This document shows positions 36,501 through 46,147 of a stretch of 64,000 bases of DNA, piece by piece. A model generated the notes under the pieces. It was not told the DNA's origin, searched no databases, and saw only the letters and a program-made list of their open reading frames with translations. Position 1 is the first letter of the stretch; every line of letters starts with the position of its first letter. Source of the stretch: Peribacillus simplex (lineage in GTDB: Bacteria; Bacillota; Bacilli; Bacillales; DSM-1321). The stretch lies in the NCBI RefSeq assembly GCF_001578185.1, contig NZ_CP011008.1, positions 710,001 to 774,000 of the forward strand. The letters run 5' to 3'. Both the position numbers and the translations under genes were made by a program.

Positions 36501-39500
36501 AGTCATTTCGTTTGAATTCAACAAATCATTATTCAATAAAACGACGATTCAAAGAATGGCTAAAAATTTCAAATATTGGCTGCAAGAGATTACAGCCCAG
36601 GAAAGCAGGAAATTAAAGGACATTACCTATTTAGAGCCTGCACAGTTACAATCACTAATCGAAATGGGGACAAGTAACGTAAAACAAGAAATGGAAGATC
36701 AACATTTTGAAGATGTAATAACTAGGTTTGAGAATAAAGTACGTACAAATTTCAATGATATTGCCATTGTTCATGGAGATGATCAAGTATCGTATAGCGA
36801 GTTAAATGCCCGTGCAAATCAGGTGGCACATAAATTATTCCGAAACGATGTAGGTGCAGAAGATAGAATAGGTATTTTTATGGATCGATCGATCAATATG
36901 GTAACGGCTATTTTAGCCGTTATGAAAGTTGGGGCAGGGTACGTGCCTTTGGACCCGTCACAGCCAGAGTCGCGGCTGAAACATATGATTGAGGATTCTC
37001 AAATCATATATTGTTTAAGTAATGAAGAAGGACTTTCAAAGTATCCCGGTGATGAAGGAAAACTAATATTGATCGAAGACATACTAAAAGTAAGAGAAAG
37101 TGAATGTGAAGAATTCGATTCAAGAAAGCTATCGGATAATGATTTGGCCTATATCATCTACACTTCAGGAACAACGGGAAAACCTAAAGGAGTCATGATT
37201 GAACATGGCGGATTGGCAAACCTCTGTGATTGGCATATCGATTATTATTCTGTTGATGAAAAAGATGCAGCATTACTGGTTTCGAATACATCTTTTGACG
37301 CTTCTGTTTGGGAGGCATTCCCTTACCTAACGAATGGGAATAAACTCCTGATTCTGGATTACTATGATTTACTGGATGTTGAGATCCTTTCGGAGAAGTT
37401 AGAAAAGGAGAGTGTCACACTCGCATTTTTTTCAACGGGACTGCTAGAGCAATTATTTATCAACGAAATGAAATTCCCGCAATCAATCAGAGCTATATTG
37501 ACAGGTGGGGATCGTTTAAAAACGAAACCTGATCGTTTGAGTTTTGACTTATATAATAATTATGGGCCAACGGAGGGTACTGTCGTAGCGACTGTATATA
37601 AGGTACTTCCAAGTGATGATACAGTGATCCCCATTGGTAAGCCAATTCTAAATGCTGAAGCGTTCGTGTTGAATTCCAGGATGAAGCCTACACCAAAAGG
37701 GCAAATAGGCGAGCTGTATATCGGCGGAAAAGGAATTGCAAGAGGATATATAAATAATCCGGAGAAGAACGATGAAAGCTTTATTCCGAGTCCGTTCAAT
37801 CCCTCAAAAAAGCTTTATAAAACTGGAGATTTGGTTAAGTATACCGAGGATGGAAATTTACTATTTGCAGGAAGAGCGGATGACCAAGTGAAAATCCGGG
37901 GATATCGTATCGAACTTGGTGAGATCAGTGCTGTTCTAAACAAATGTACAGGTATAAAGGATTGCTTTATCGCGATAAAAGATGAATCTAAATCGAAGAA
38001 ATTCATCATTGCTTATTATATCTCAGACAATGACCAGGAAGAAAATCATATCAGGGATTATATGAAGAATCATCTTCCTCATTATATGATTCCTTCTTAC
38101 TTCATTAAAATGGAGTCTTTTCCGCTGACAGTTAACGGTAAAGTGGATACCAAGAGGTTACCGGATACAAAAACGAACTCGGAAGAGACTAAAAGTAAAA
38201 GTGTCATTAATGAAACGGAACAAAAATTGCTAAAGATATGGAAAGAGGTCCTGAATAATCAGGAAATAGCCATCAGCGATAACTTTTTCGAATGTGGGGG
38301 AGACTCCATCCTAAGCATTCAAATTTGTTCACTTGCCAAGAAAGAAAATCTTTTCATTACTTCAAAAGATATCTTTGAAAAACAAAGTATCGAAGAGCTG
38401 GCAAAGGTTGTGGAATCGACGGGGGATTTAACGATAAATCAGTCTGACGTTTTTGGAAAGGCATCATTTACACCTATTCAAAGTTGGTTTTTCTCTCAAC
38501 AAATAAATAATTATAATCATTGGAATCAATCCGTAACATTAAAGGGCTACCCGCAACTGAGTGAGAAAAGGCTTATGAAGATCATGGCGCATATCGTTAA
38601 ACATCATGATGGGCTGAGATCAAGGTTCACTAGCAAAGAAGCATTTTCACAAATAGAAAAAAATACGGATCCGAATGAAAATTGGACTTTGAATTACGTA
38701 AATCTATCAAACATGAATAAGGACATACAAGAACAGGAAATTGTTAAACTCGGAATCGATGCACAAGAGGGCATAAACATTTCAAACGGACCGCTGATGA
38801 AAATTGTATGCATCAATACAGGCAAAAATGAGCATAGAATCATTTGGATCATTCATCATTTACTTGTTGATGGGGTTTCCTGGAGAATCTTAATCGAAGA
38901 CTTTGACCGGCTATATATTCAAGATATTAACGATCAAGAACTAAAACTGGATAATAAAACGACATCATATAAGGAATGGGCAAATAACCTTAATGAGTAC
39001 AAAAATAGTATTCCTTTAGGCATTAAAGAGTACTGGCTGAATGAAAATAACGCACTGTATGAAAACGCCTTGGTCAAAACAGGGAATGTATACGATGGAA
39101 GATCATTTGATATGAAGCTGAATAAAGAGATTACAAACAAAATCTATAATGAAATGACAAAAGCTCATAAAGCATCCATCGATGAAATATACTTATCTAT
39201 TTTTACAATGCTAATCGGGAATTATTTTAATAAAAAAGATATTCATTTTACTTTGGAGGGACATGGTCGCGAAGAATTATTCGCAGATGTCGATTTATCC
39301 AGAACAGTGGGATGGTTTACGACCATGTGCCCGGTTTATTTAGAAAATAAACAATCCATTACAAACACGATTAAAGGTACAAAGAAAAAGTTAAGGGCCT
39401 TGCCTAATAAAGGGATTGAGTATGGGATCATGACCGAATTATGTGGCGAGACACAAATGAAACAAAATAAGCCGCTTATCAGTTTTAATAATTTAGGTAG

Positions 39501-41046
39501 ATTTCATCAAAACAATGAATTGGCTGCGAAGGAGGTCATCTTTTTTAGTGAACATGATATTCAACATAATTCCTATACCGAGCATGAAGTCGATATCGAA
39601 TTACTTGTAGTGAATGAAGAGCAAACTATAAAAATAAACTACAACAGACATTTCGTAAGAGAAGATTTTGAGAATTATATTCAAAACAATTTGCTGGAAT
39701 TGTTGGAAGCAGTGACAAAATTGGAAAATTCGATGTACGGTCCGGAAGACTTTCCATTAGTGGATGTGCCTGAAGAGGAACTTAACCAACTACTAAGCAA
39801 AGAAACAGGAATTGTTGATATTTATGAATTGACTGCTTTGCAAAAAGGGATGTTATATCATAGTTTATTTGATAGTGAGAGCAGCCAGTATAAAGTACAA
39901 CTCATTTTTGATATTAAAGGCGTTCTGGACGTCGGAAAATTAAAGAATGCCATTAGGACAGCTGCTGGGAAACATGACATTTTAAAAACGAAATTATATT
40001 CAAGTAGAAAAGGGATATTCTATCAACTATTGATGAGTTCCATGGATATCGAGATTAAATATGAAGAAATGACCGATCATCAAGCGAAGCTGGAAAAGTT
40101 GTTAGCAGATCAATACAAAATCATAGATATCGAGAACAATAGGTTGAATAGCTTCATGATCGTTAAGCTTGCGGAAAATGAGTACCAATTAATATGGACA
40201 TTCCATCATATTATTATGGATGGTTGGAGTTATTCAATGGTGATTAATGACATTTTTGACTCTTATCATTCAATAACACCGTCATCATCTTTGAGTACCT
40301 CATTTAAAAAGTATGTTGAATATATGAAAGATTATACGAGTAATAAGGAGCTGCGGGACTATTGGGCATGGAAACTGGAAGGTGTCCGAAGTTCTGTACC
40401 TAGTTTAACGGGTGTGTTGGAAGGCGAGGGTTACATTGAGAATAGCTACTTGAAAGTACTGGATGAGGAATTGAGTGATTCCATTCAACGATTCTGTCAG
40501 GAATACAAGATTACCATGAATACTTTCTTTCTAACTATTTGGCTAACTACTTTAAAAGAAATAAAAGGTACGGATAATGTATGTTGCGGCGTAGTGACAT
40601 CCGGCAGGAATATCCCGGTCCAAAATATTGAGGTTATGGTTGGTCCATTTATCAATACCGTTCCGTTTATAAAGCATATCAGCCAAGAGAAGACCTACAT
40701 GGAACTGCTGGATGAGGTTCAAAAGGAATTTTTGGAACTAAGTGCCTATGAGAATACACCATTATCAGAAATTTATGAATGGGCTAATATGAAAGATCAT
40801 TTATTTGACTCATTATATGCTTTTGAAAACTATCCCATGCAACTAGCTAATACTGGTGAAATCAATGTAAGTTTGAAAGAAGGGCGGGAAACCACCCATT
40901 ATCCAATCGTCATCATCATTAACCCTGGTTCAAGTGTTCAAATCAAGTTTAATGAGGCAGCGGTCAATCTAAAGTTAAGGACATCAGTCATTTCTATATT
41001 TAATCAAATCTTAAACGGAATGTTAGAAAAAATGGGAGTTAAGTGA
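33520..41046 (+). CDS. Nonribosomal peptide synthetase 1: A(Thr)-T-C-A(Leu)-T-E-C
   Basis: 2508 residues. Domain order by motif: A1 (about 1-500), T1 (Ser in LLESGMNSLS, ~545), C1 (about 600-1040, HHIIFDGWS ~734), A2 (about 1062-1548), T2 (GGDSILSIQ, ~1594), E1 (about 1650-2080, HHLLVDGVSW ~1778, EGHGRE, RTVGWFT), C2 (about 2095-2508, HHIIMDGWS ~2230). There is no C before A1, so this is the initiating protein. My manual specificity codes are DFWNIGMVHK for A1, the known Thr code, and DAWFLGNVVK for A2, the known Leu code. E1 makes the second residue D. The protein ends in a C domain whose carrier is on the next, separate gene. A second ATG three bases downstream is possible. GGGGGAAA is the ribosome site. 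Confidence 0.93.
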   Translation: MMNMDSLVNLFEASVRKYENNIAVRNKDMHFSYKETNILANKMAMYIKDQGINIGDNVGIYIEKSEYVLFLIIALLKLGVTYVPIDPKSPDERVKHIIRNSELKLLIGDKGQLDDIDCGHLTIDEVVENSKDMIGDNLHTLIDPKDPAYIIFTSGSTGKPKGVCVSHENVMNLFLGCEGLFEFSNNEKWTFFHSYAFDFSVWEMWGAWIYGGEVVMVSFEESRNPISFVDLMVSTQTTVFNCTPSAFFEVSGELINRQNELSLKYIIFGGEALNFKKLAQWFSPENGRLPKLINMYGITETTVHVTYKEIAKSDVEKGITNIGKVLPHLGFKVMNQNGEEVTGDEEGELYVSGKGVSLGYYKNAMMNKMKFTYIDNVRYYKSGDVVKVLDDGDLQYISRNDEQVQLRGFRIELGEIESSYNELKNIKNAVVTMDTAFNDDKHLFLYYVADEELAADYLRESVGSSLPSYMIPSFFIKVDNIPLTVNGKLDKSLLPKVIIKDSETASSIKSPADEKISEKVREVVVSIIGNEVIKNNQSLLESGMNSLSIMRLIVKIKDQFNTEIAPSVFLDNDTIAKLSQVLETRKKEEVKQDYIPINDLNTYPLTYEQENLWFIHQTNVDKSLYNIVFSYEISGEVNKGKLEISLDKLSNKHQILKSIIREQSGKGILVFDESINHCINYIDVSDIPLDIQEEKINHLVNEETERQFDISNGPLLWIALVKKNECEYQLICNIHHIIFDGWSIPLMINDWFSIYEEIENGEQNDINNKSIQYGDYALWQKNSPNYISGKDNEFWSNEITALRQKSLLQYDHQKTGEGKSTSDIISFLLPKDIQHNLESLHKKTKSTLFMSLLTAYQTFLSVYFDEEEVVVGSPLAKRNHVDTEQLIGYFVNTLPFKIKVSQDDSFKGILRKNIKNIAGVFDHQNLPTKEILKYSPEERTMENTPLFDTVFVLQNNQKEKLAYKDFKLKPKKINTFKAKFDLVVQVEEIDEDELVISFEFNKSLFNKTTIQRMAKNFKYWLQEITAQESRKLKDITYLEPAQLQSLIEMGTSNVKQEMEDQHFEDVITRFENKVRTNFNDIAIVHGDDQVSYSELNARANQVAHKLFRNDVGAEDRIGIFMDRSINMVTAILAVMKVGAGYVPLDPSQPESRLKHMIEDSQIIYCLSNEEGLSKYPGDEGKLILIEDILKVRESECEEFDSRKLSDNDLAYIIYTSGTTGKPKGVMIEHGGLANLCDWHIDYYSVDEKDAALLVSNTSFDASVWEAFPYLTNGNKLLILDYYDLLDVEILSEKLEKESVTLAFFSTGLLEQLFINEMKFPQSIRAILTGGDRLKTKPDRLSFDLYNNYGPTEGTVVATVYKVLPSDDTVIPIGKPILNAEAFVLNSRMKPTPKGQIGELYIGGKGIARGYINNPEKNDESFIPSPFNPSKKLYKTGDLVKYTEDGNLLFAGRADDQVKIRGYRIELGEISAVLNKCTGIKDCFIAIKDESKSKKFIIAYYISDNDQEENHIRDYMKNHLPHYMIPSYFIKMESFPLTVNGKVDTKRLPDTKTNSEETKSKSVINETEQKLLKIWKEVLNNQEIAISDNFFECGGDSILSIQICSLAKKENLFITSKDIFEKQSIEELAKVVESTGDLTINQSDVFGKASFTPIQSWFFSQQINNYNHWNQSVTLKGYPQLSEKRLMKIMAHIVKHHDGLRSRFTSKEAFSQIEKNTDPNENWTLNYVNLSNMNKDIQEQEIVKLGIDAQEGINISNGPLMKIVCINTGKNEHRIIWIIHHLLVDGVSWRILIEDFDRLYIQDINDQELKLDNKTTSYKEWANNLNEYKNSIPLGIKEYWLNENNALYENALVKTGNVYDGRSFDMKLNKEITNKIYNEMTKAHKASIDEIYLSIFTMLIGNYFNKKDIHFTLEGHGREELFADVDLSRTVGWFTTMCPVYLENKQSITNTIKGTKKKLRALPNKGIEYGIMTELCGETQMKQNKPLISFNNLGRFHQNNELAAKEVIFFSEHDIQHNSYTEHEVDIELLVVNEEQTIKINYNRHFVREDFENYIQNNLLELLEAVTKLENSMYGPEDFPLVDVPEEELNQLLSKETGIVDIYELTALQKGMLYHSLFDSESSQYKVQLIFDIKGVLDVGKLKNAIRTAAGKHDILKTKLYSSRKGIFYQLLMSSMDIEIKYEEMTDHQAKLEKLLADQYKIIDIENNRLNSFMIVKLAENEYQLIWTFHHIIMDGWSYSMVINDIFDSYHSITPSSSLSTSFKKYVEYMKDYTSNKELRDYWAWKLEGVRSSVPSLTGVLEGEGYIENSYLKVLDEELSDSIQRFCQEYKITMNTFFLTIWLTTLKEIKGTDNVCCGVVTSGRNIPVQNIEVMVGPFINTVPFIKHISQEKTYMELLDEVQKEFLELSAYENTPLSEIYEWANMKDHLFDSLYAFENYPMQLANTGEINVSLKEGRETTHYPIVIIINPGSSVQIKFNEAAVNLKLRTSVISIFNQILNGMLEKMGVK

Positions 41047-41056
41047 GGGGAAATAT

Positions 41057-41323
41057 ATGGAGACAACTATTGCGGTCAAGGGAAGGTTAATTGAGGAAAA
41101 GCTTATTGGATTTTGGAAAGAGATCTTAGAACAAGAAACCATTGGTACAGATTCTAATTTCTTTGATTTAGGGGGGAATTCCCTTTTAGCCATGCAATTT
41201 ATTCAAATGGTGAAGAATAACATGGGAGTAAGATTGCCAATCAAAGTGTTGTTCGAACAATCAACCATACAGGAACTATCTGTACTCATCAAACAATTGG
41301 ACGATATTAATAAGTTAAGTTGA
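41057..41323 (+). CDS. Free-standing peptidyl carrier protein
   Basis: 88 residues forming one carrier (T) domain: FWKEILEQETIGTDSNFFDL, then GGNSLLAMQF with the phosphopantetheine Ser at about residue 48, then the helix ending IKVLFEQSTIQELSVL. It lies 10 bases after synthetase 1, which ends in a C domain without A or T, and 26 bases before synthetase 2. The simplest reading is that it is the carrier of module 3, loaded in trans because no A domain is provided. A GAGGGG ribosome site precedes it. Confidence 0.88.
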   Translation: METTIAVKGRLIEEKLIGFWKEILEQETIGTDSNFFDLGGNSLLAMQFIQMVKNNMGVRLPIKVLFEQSTIQELSVLIKQLDDINKLS

Positions 41324-41349
41324 ATGGAAAAGAATTGAGGTGATGTTCT

Positions 41350-44300
41350 ATGAACAGGATCATAAGTGAAACGGAAGATAGGCTATTAAACATGATATCA
41401 ATTATCATCGAACCTCTTAAAATATCACTATTAGAGGACATGAATGCATCACTAAGTACAAATGAAAAAAAGGATGAGTTTTTGTCTTCGATAAAACGGG
41501 AGTTCGGTATTCAATTAACATCTGAAATCATTACAAGTCAATGGAACATAGAAAGGTTGGCAAGTTTCCTGGACATGCTTCTCAGCATGAGAGAAGACGA
41601 GGTCAATAAGCCTTATAAACGTGGAAAAAGGGAAGGGATGCTTTCTCATAATCAAGATCGAATGTATCTGTTTGACAGTCTCGATGAAAGGAAAATGCTC
41701 TATAATATGCCATTTAAATTCATTTTAAATGGCGTAGTGGACATTGGTGACTTACAACAGGCATTAGATATCATGATTGAACGCCATGAAACTTTACGAA
41801 CCAATTTTAAGGGTGAAGAACATCAAGTACTTCAATTCTTGTCAAAAAACAGCAGTAACTTAATAGCCTATGAAGACTGTCGGGAAGTAGGCCCCGAAGT
41901 CAGTAATATAATGGTCACCTCCCATCTTACTGAAGAAATAGAAAGATGTTTTGATCTGGAAAATGATCGGTTATTTAATATGAAGCTATTTCGAATTGAG
42001 GAAGAAACGTATTATTTAGTATGCAATTTTCACCATATCATTTTTGATGGAGTATCGTTTGTAACCTTTTTCGAGGAGTTAATGGAGATTTATGAAAGGG
42101 TTCAAAAGGGCAAGGTTGGTGATATTCCTCCTGTGGACATGCAATATTTAGATTATGCTGTCTGGCATAAGGAGTGGGTCAGGGAAAGTACGCCAAGCCA
42201 AAGGAGGTTTTGGGAAAGTTATTTAGATCGGGAGGAAGAAGCATTAGAACTTCCATTTGACTTTCAGCGTCCAAAATCACCTTCTTATTCTGGTGACAGA
42301 CTGGAAATGCCTATAACGGATGAACTTCGTTTATTGATAGACAGGATTTTAAAGGAGAATGGCACAACTTTATATACTTTTATGATGACCGCCTATCAAG
42401 TGTTTTTAAGTCAGTATACCGGGAAGAATCGAATCATCGTTGGGAGTACCGTCGCAAACCGCGGCCAAGAAGAATTTTCCCGGACAGTTGGGTGCTTTGT
42501 CAATACGCTGCCACTGAAGTTAACAGTGGATGTTACGGAATCATTTCATGAAATCTTGACCCGAAATCGCAAAGTGATTTTGGATGTATTGGAACATCAG
42601 GCTTTTCCATTTGAAAAAATTGTTGAAATCATTAATCCAGACAGGGATCTAAGCCAATCCCCATTGTTCCAAACAGCTTTGGCTATGGAAGAAAGATTTG
42701 AAGGGAATTTTAGCAATTCATTCTTCACGCTTGAACAAGACCAATTCGAAATACCTTTTTCAAACTATGATCTAACTATAAAAGTAAAGGGTTCTCATGA
42801 CCTAATACTTGAATTCGAGTATTCCGATGAGCTTTTCAAACGGGAAACAATCGAAAGACTCATGATGAGTTTCGAAAAATGGTTATTCCAAATTTGTAAC
42901 AATACAAATATGCCCATTTGTCATTTGGATTATTTAGACGAAAATCAAATGAATAAATTGTTATTTGAGTGGCAAGGTGAGGTTTCGGATGTACATCAAA
43001 ATGAGACGATCACCTCCATTTTGGAAAGAATCGTTAAGAAGCATCCAAACAAATTAGCCGTTACTGATAATGGTAAGACCATTACCTATTCAGAATTAGA
43101 TCAAAAGTCAAATGTGATTGCGAAATTGCTTAGTAACTATATGGAAAATGGCTCTAATAAAGTGGGCCTGCATGTTAGCAGATCTATTGAGATGGTAATC
43201 GGCATGTTGGGAATCATTAAAGCTGGATGTGCATACGTTCCGCTTGATCCCATGCTACCAGCTGAACGGTTGGAATATATCATCAATGATTCAAAAATGG
43301 ACATATGCATTACGAATCAAGTTGTGGCACCTGCGATTAAAAAGATAGCTAAAGTGATAGATCTTGAATCTGTACATTACATGGATTCCGAATGCTGTAC
43401 CGAAATGATTACACCATCAGATCTAGCTTACATAATTTATACTTCCGGCACGACAGGAAAACCTAAAGGCGTCATGTTATCCCATAGAGGAGTAGTGAAT
43501 TTAGTAATAAGTCAAAACAAGTACTTACAGCTTGATGTGACCTCAAAGGTATTACAATTTGCCACCTTTAATTTTGACGCTTCTATATATGAGATTTTTG
43601 GAAGCCTATTAAATGGTGCAGAGCTGCATATCGGGAATAATAAGGAGGAAATGTTTGATTTATTCGCATTGGAAAATCAAATCAAAAGTGAAAAGTTAAC
43701 GCACCTAGTATTGCCGCCAGCGGTATTACTAGAGCTGAATATAGAGGATTCTGATGTGAAATTCGTTGGTTCAGCCGGATCTGAATGTCCAATAGCTTTG
43801 CTGGAGCGCTATCAAAATATAAATTTTTATAATGCCTATGGTCCAACGGAATATTCAGTATGGACCACGATTGAAATGTTTAAAGCGTTTGAAAAAAATG
43901 AAACTACTAATAATAAAGTATCGATAGGCAAACCAATCCTGAATACTGACGTCTATTTATTAAGTCCTGAGCAAAGACTCGTACCAATAGGTGCTGCAGG
44001 GGAAATATATATTGGTGGTGAAGGATTAGCTGTTGGATATGTGAATAATGATGATTTAACAAAAGAAAAGTTCATTGAACATCCTTTTAAAGCTGGAAAG
44101 CGTTTGTATCGCAGCGGTGACCTTGCAAAATTCACGAACGATGGTGAGTTGATTTTTCTGGGGCGTAAGGATAATCAAGTGAAAATAAGAGGATTCCGGG
44201 TGGAAGTTGATGAGATTTCGTTCAATCTCAATGCGTATCCGCAAGTAAGTGACTCATTCATTATGGTTCAGGATCAGCCAAACTTAAATAAACAAATAAT

Positions 44301-46068
44301 CGCTTATTTCACATCAAAACAACAGGTTGATAACGATCACTTAAAAGCATTTTTAAAAGAGAGATTACCAAGTTACATGATTCCTTCATTCTTTATGCAA
44401 GTGGACAATTTTCCGTTAAATGCAAATGGGAAAATTGATTCAGCAATTCTTCCGGTACCAGTCACTAGAAACAATACATCAGAAGAACCTAAGACGTTTA
44501 ATGAGAAAGTGCTTCTTCAGATTTTTAAGAATATCTTAGGGTTAGATGACATAAGTATCCGAGATAACTTTTTCGAACTTGGCGGCGATTCCATTCAGAG
44601 CATCCAAATATGTTCCCTAGCAAGGCAGGAAAGTATAATCATCAGTCCAAAATCAATTTTTGAAAATCAAACGGTAGCTGAGCTTGCAGCGGTTGCAAAA
44701 ACTGAAAATAAAGTCATGATTCAACCAATAGCCACTAGAGGAAATGTGGAATTGACCCCCATTCAAGAATGGTTCTTTGCTGAACACACGACTTCCATCA
44801 ATCATTGGAACCAGTCTATTGTTTTTAGTAAAAATTCCTGTGCCCTAATGGAGGATATTGAAAGTATTCTATCTCAAATCGTGGAACATCATGATGGATT
44901 GTTGACCTTATTTGAAAAGCATGACGAAAAATATATCGGGAATATAGACTCTGAACACAAAACATGGGAGTTAGTCTATAAGGATATTCATCATTTAGAT
45001 GAGGAAACGCGAATAAGAATGAGAGATGAATGGGAAAGTACGGTTCAAGGTTCATTGGACATAAGTAATGGACCGATCATGAAAATGCTTGTTTTAAAAG
45101 AACAAAAGAACAAGTATCGCTTCTTTTGGGTAATCCATCATTTATTAATCGATGCAGTTTCCTGGAGGATTTTACTTGAAGATTTCAATCATCTCCATGA
45201 TCAAGCATTAAACAATCAAAAAGGGAAACTCGCCTATAAAACTTCATCATTTAAAGACTGGTCAAATTTCTTAAAGAAATACAATGAAACGTTGATGGAC
45301 CCTGAAACACTCCGTTATTGGGAACAAAAAACAAAAAGTGAAATAACGGATTTCATGATAGGGGAAGACTTTATAGCTACGCAAGAAAGAACGGTGGAGA
45401 AATCATTCGGTGAAGAAGAAACTGAGTTTTTGGTCCAGGAATTAACAGGGCAATCTAAAGCGACTGTAGAAGAAGTATTGTTGTCATTAATTGCGAAGAG
45501 TTTGAACCAATCTTTTGAAGTGAAGAAATTCTGGATAGAAGTAGAAGGGCATGGCAGGGAAATGGTGGACGAAACAATGGATGTTACTCGGACCGTTGGC
45601 TGGTTTACTGCGATGTATCCAATATTGCTGCATTCAGATAAGACGTTTGATGATACTTTAAAAAACACGAAGAATGCTATAAGGGAAATTCCGAATAAAG
45701 GTTTTGATTATGGTGTGATCAAGTATTTAAGTCCTGGGGTCATTCAGGAGCCGGATATCCACGTTACTTTTAACTATTTAGGTAGGTTGGACTCTCAATT
45801 CGAATCATCCAATAGCAAGGACTTTGGTGAATTTGAACAAAAACCAAAACTCCATTTTCTGGCATTGATCCAGGACGGAAGACTAAGCATAAAAATAATT
45901 TCAAAATTAGCTGAAGAAAAAATGAACTTATTAATAGAAGCCATAGGCAAAGTCGTGATGGAAATCAAGGGATCTGAATTTGATCAAGGTTCTTTAATAG
46001 AAAGTGATTTTCCAGATGCAATGCTTACTGAGGAAGATCTGTTTCATATATTGAATTCTAATAAATAA
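41350..46068 (+). CDS. Nonribosomal peptide synthetase 2: (T-like)-C-A-T-E
   Basis: 1572 residues. The first ~80 residues look like a degenerate carrier domain: LLEDMNASLST corresponds to LLESGMNSLS of T1, and FGIQLTSEIITSQWNIERLA to the carrier helix end. Then C (about 95-530, HHIIFDGVSF ~228), A3 (about 540-1030), T (GGDSIQSIQ, ~1080) and E (about 1130-1560). My code for A3 is DAYVGAAVWK, which I cannot match to a known amino acid; the LPPAV and NAYGPTEYS surroundings resemble aromatic-type pockets. The E motif reads HHLLIDA, with Ala replacing the usual Gly of HHxxxDG. It should add residue 4 and epimerise it if active. Confidence 0.9.
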   Translation: MNRIISETEDRLLNMISIIIEPLKISLLEDMNASLSTNEKKDEFLSSIKREFGIQLTSEIITSQWNIERLASFLDMLLSMREDEVNKPYKRGKREGMLSHNQDRMYLFDSLDERKMLYNMPFKFILNGVVDIGDLQQALDIMIERHETLRTNFKGEEHQVLQFLSKNSSNLIAYEDCREVGPEVSNIMVTSHLTEEIERCFDLENDRLFNMKLFRIEEETYYLVCNFHHIIFDGVSFVTFFEELMEIYERVQKGKVGDIPPVDMQYLDYAVWHKEWVRESTPSQRRFWESYLDREEEALELPFDFQRPKSPSYSGDRLEMPITDELRLLIDRILKENGTTLYTFMMTAYQVFLSQYTGKNRIIVGSTVANRGQEEFSRTVGCFVNTLPLKLTVDVTESFHEILTRNRKVILDVLEHQAFPFEKIVEIINPDRDLSQSPLFQTALAMEERFEGNFSNSFFTLEQDQFEIPFSNYDLTIKVKGSHDLILEFEYSDELFKRETIERLMMSFEKWLFQICNNTNMPICHLDYLDENQMNKLLFEWQGEVSDVHQNETITSILERIVKKHPNKLAVTDNGKTITYSELDQKSNVIAKLLSNYMENGSNKVGLHVSRSIEMVIGMLGIIKAGCAYVPLDPMLPAERLEYIINDSKMDICITNQVVAPAIKKIAKVIDLESVHYMDSECCTEMITPSDLAYIIYTSGTTGKPKGVMLSHRGVVNLVISQNKYLQLDVTSKVLQFATFNFDASIYEIFGSLLNGAELHIGNNKEEMFDLFALENQIKSEKLTHLVLPPAVLLELNIEDSDVKFVGSAGSECPIALLERYQNINFYNAYGPTEYSVWTTIEMFKAFEKNETTNNKVSIGKPILNTDVYLLSPEQRLVPIGAAGEIYIGGEGLAVGYVNNDDLTKEKFIEHPFKAGKRLYRSGDLAKFTNDGELIFLGRKDNQVKIRGFRVEVDEISFNLNAYPQVSDSFIMVQDQPNLNKQIIAYFTSKQQVDNDHLKAFLKERLPSYMIPSFFMQVDNFPLNANGKIDSAILPVPVTRNNTSEEPKTFNEKVLLQIFKNILGLDDISIRDNFFELGGDSIQSIQICSLARQESIIISPKSIFENQTVAELAAVAKTENKVMIQPIATRGNVELTPIQEWFFAEHTTSINHWNQSIVFSKNSCALMEDIESILSQIVEHHDGLLTLFEKHDEKYIGNIDSEHKTWELVYKDIHHLDEETRIRMRDEWESTVQGSLDISNGPIMKMLVLKEQKNKYRFFWVIHHLLIDAVSWRILLEDFNHLHDQALNNQKGKLAYKTSSFKDWSNFLKKYNETLMDPETLRYWEQKTKSEITDFMIGEDFIATQERTVEKSFGEEETEFLVQELTGQSKATVEEVLLSLIAKSLNQSFEVKKFWIEVEGHGREMVDETMDVTRTVGWFTAMYPILLHSDKTFDDTLKNTKNAIREIPNKGFDYGVIKYLSPGVIQEPDIHVTFNYLGRLDSQFESSNSKDFGEFEQKPKLHFLALIQDGRLSIKIISKLAEEKMNLLIEAIGKVVMEIKGSEFDQGSLIESDFPDAMLTEEDLFHILNSNK

Positions 46069-46147
46069 TGTGAATACTCATTTAATAGAAAGAAGAAGTC
46101 AGTAGATAGGATGGAACACAACGATAATGGAATCGGGAGGCGCTAAA

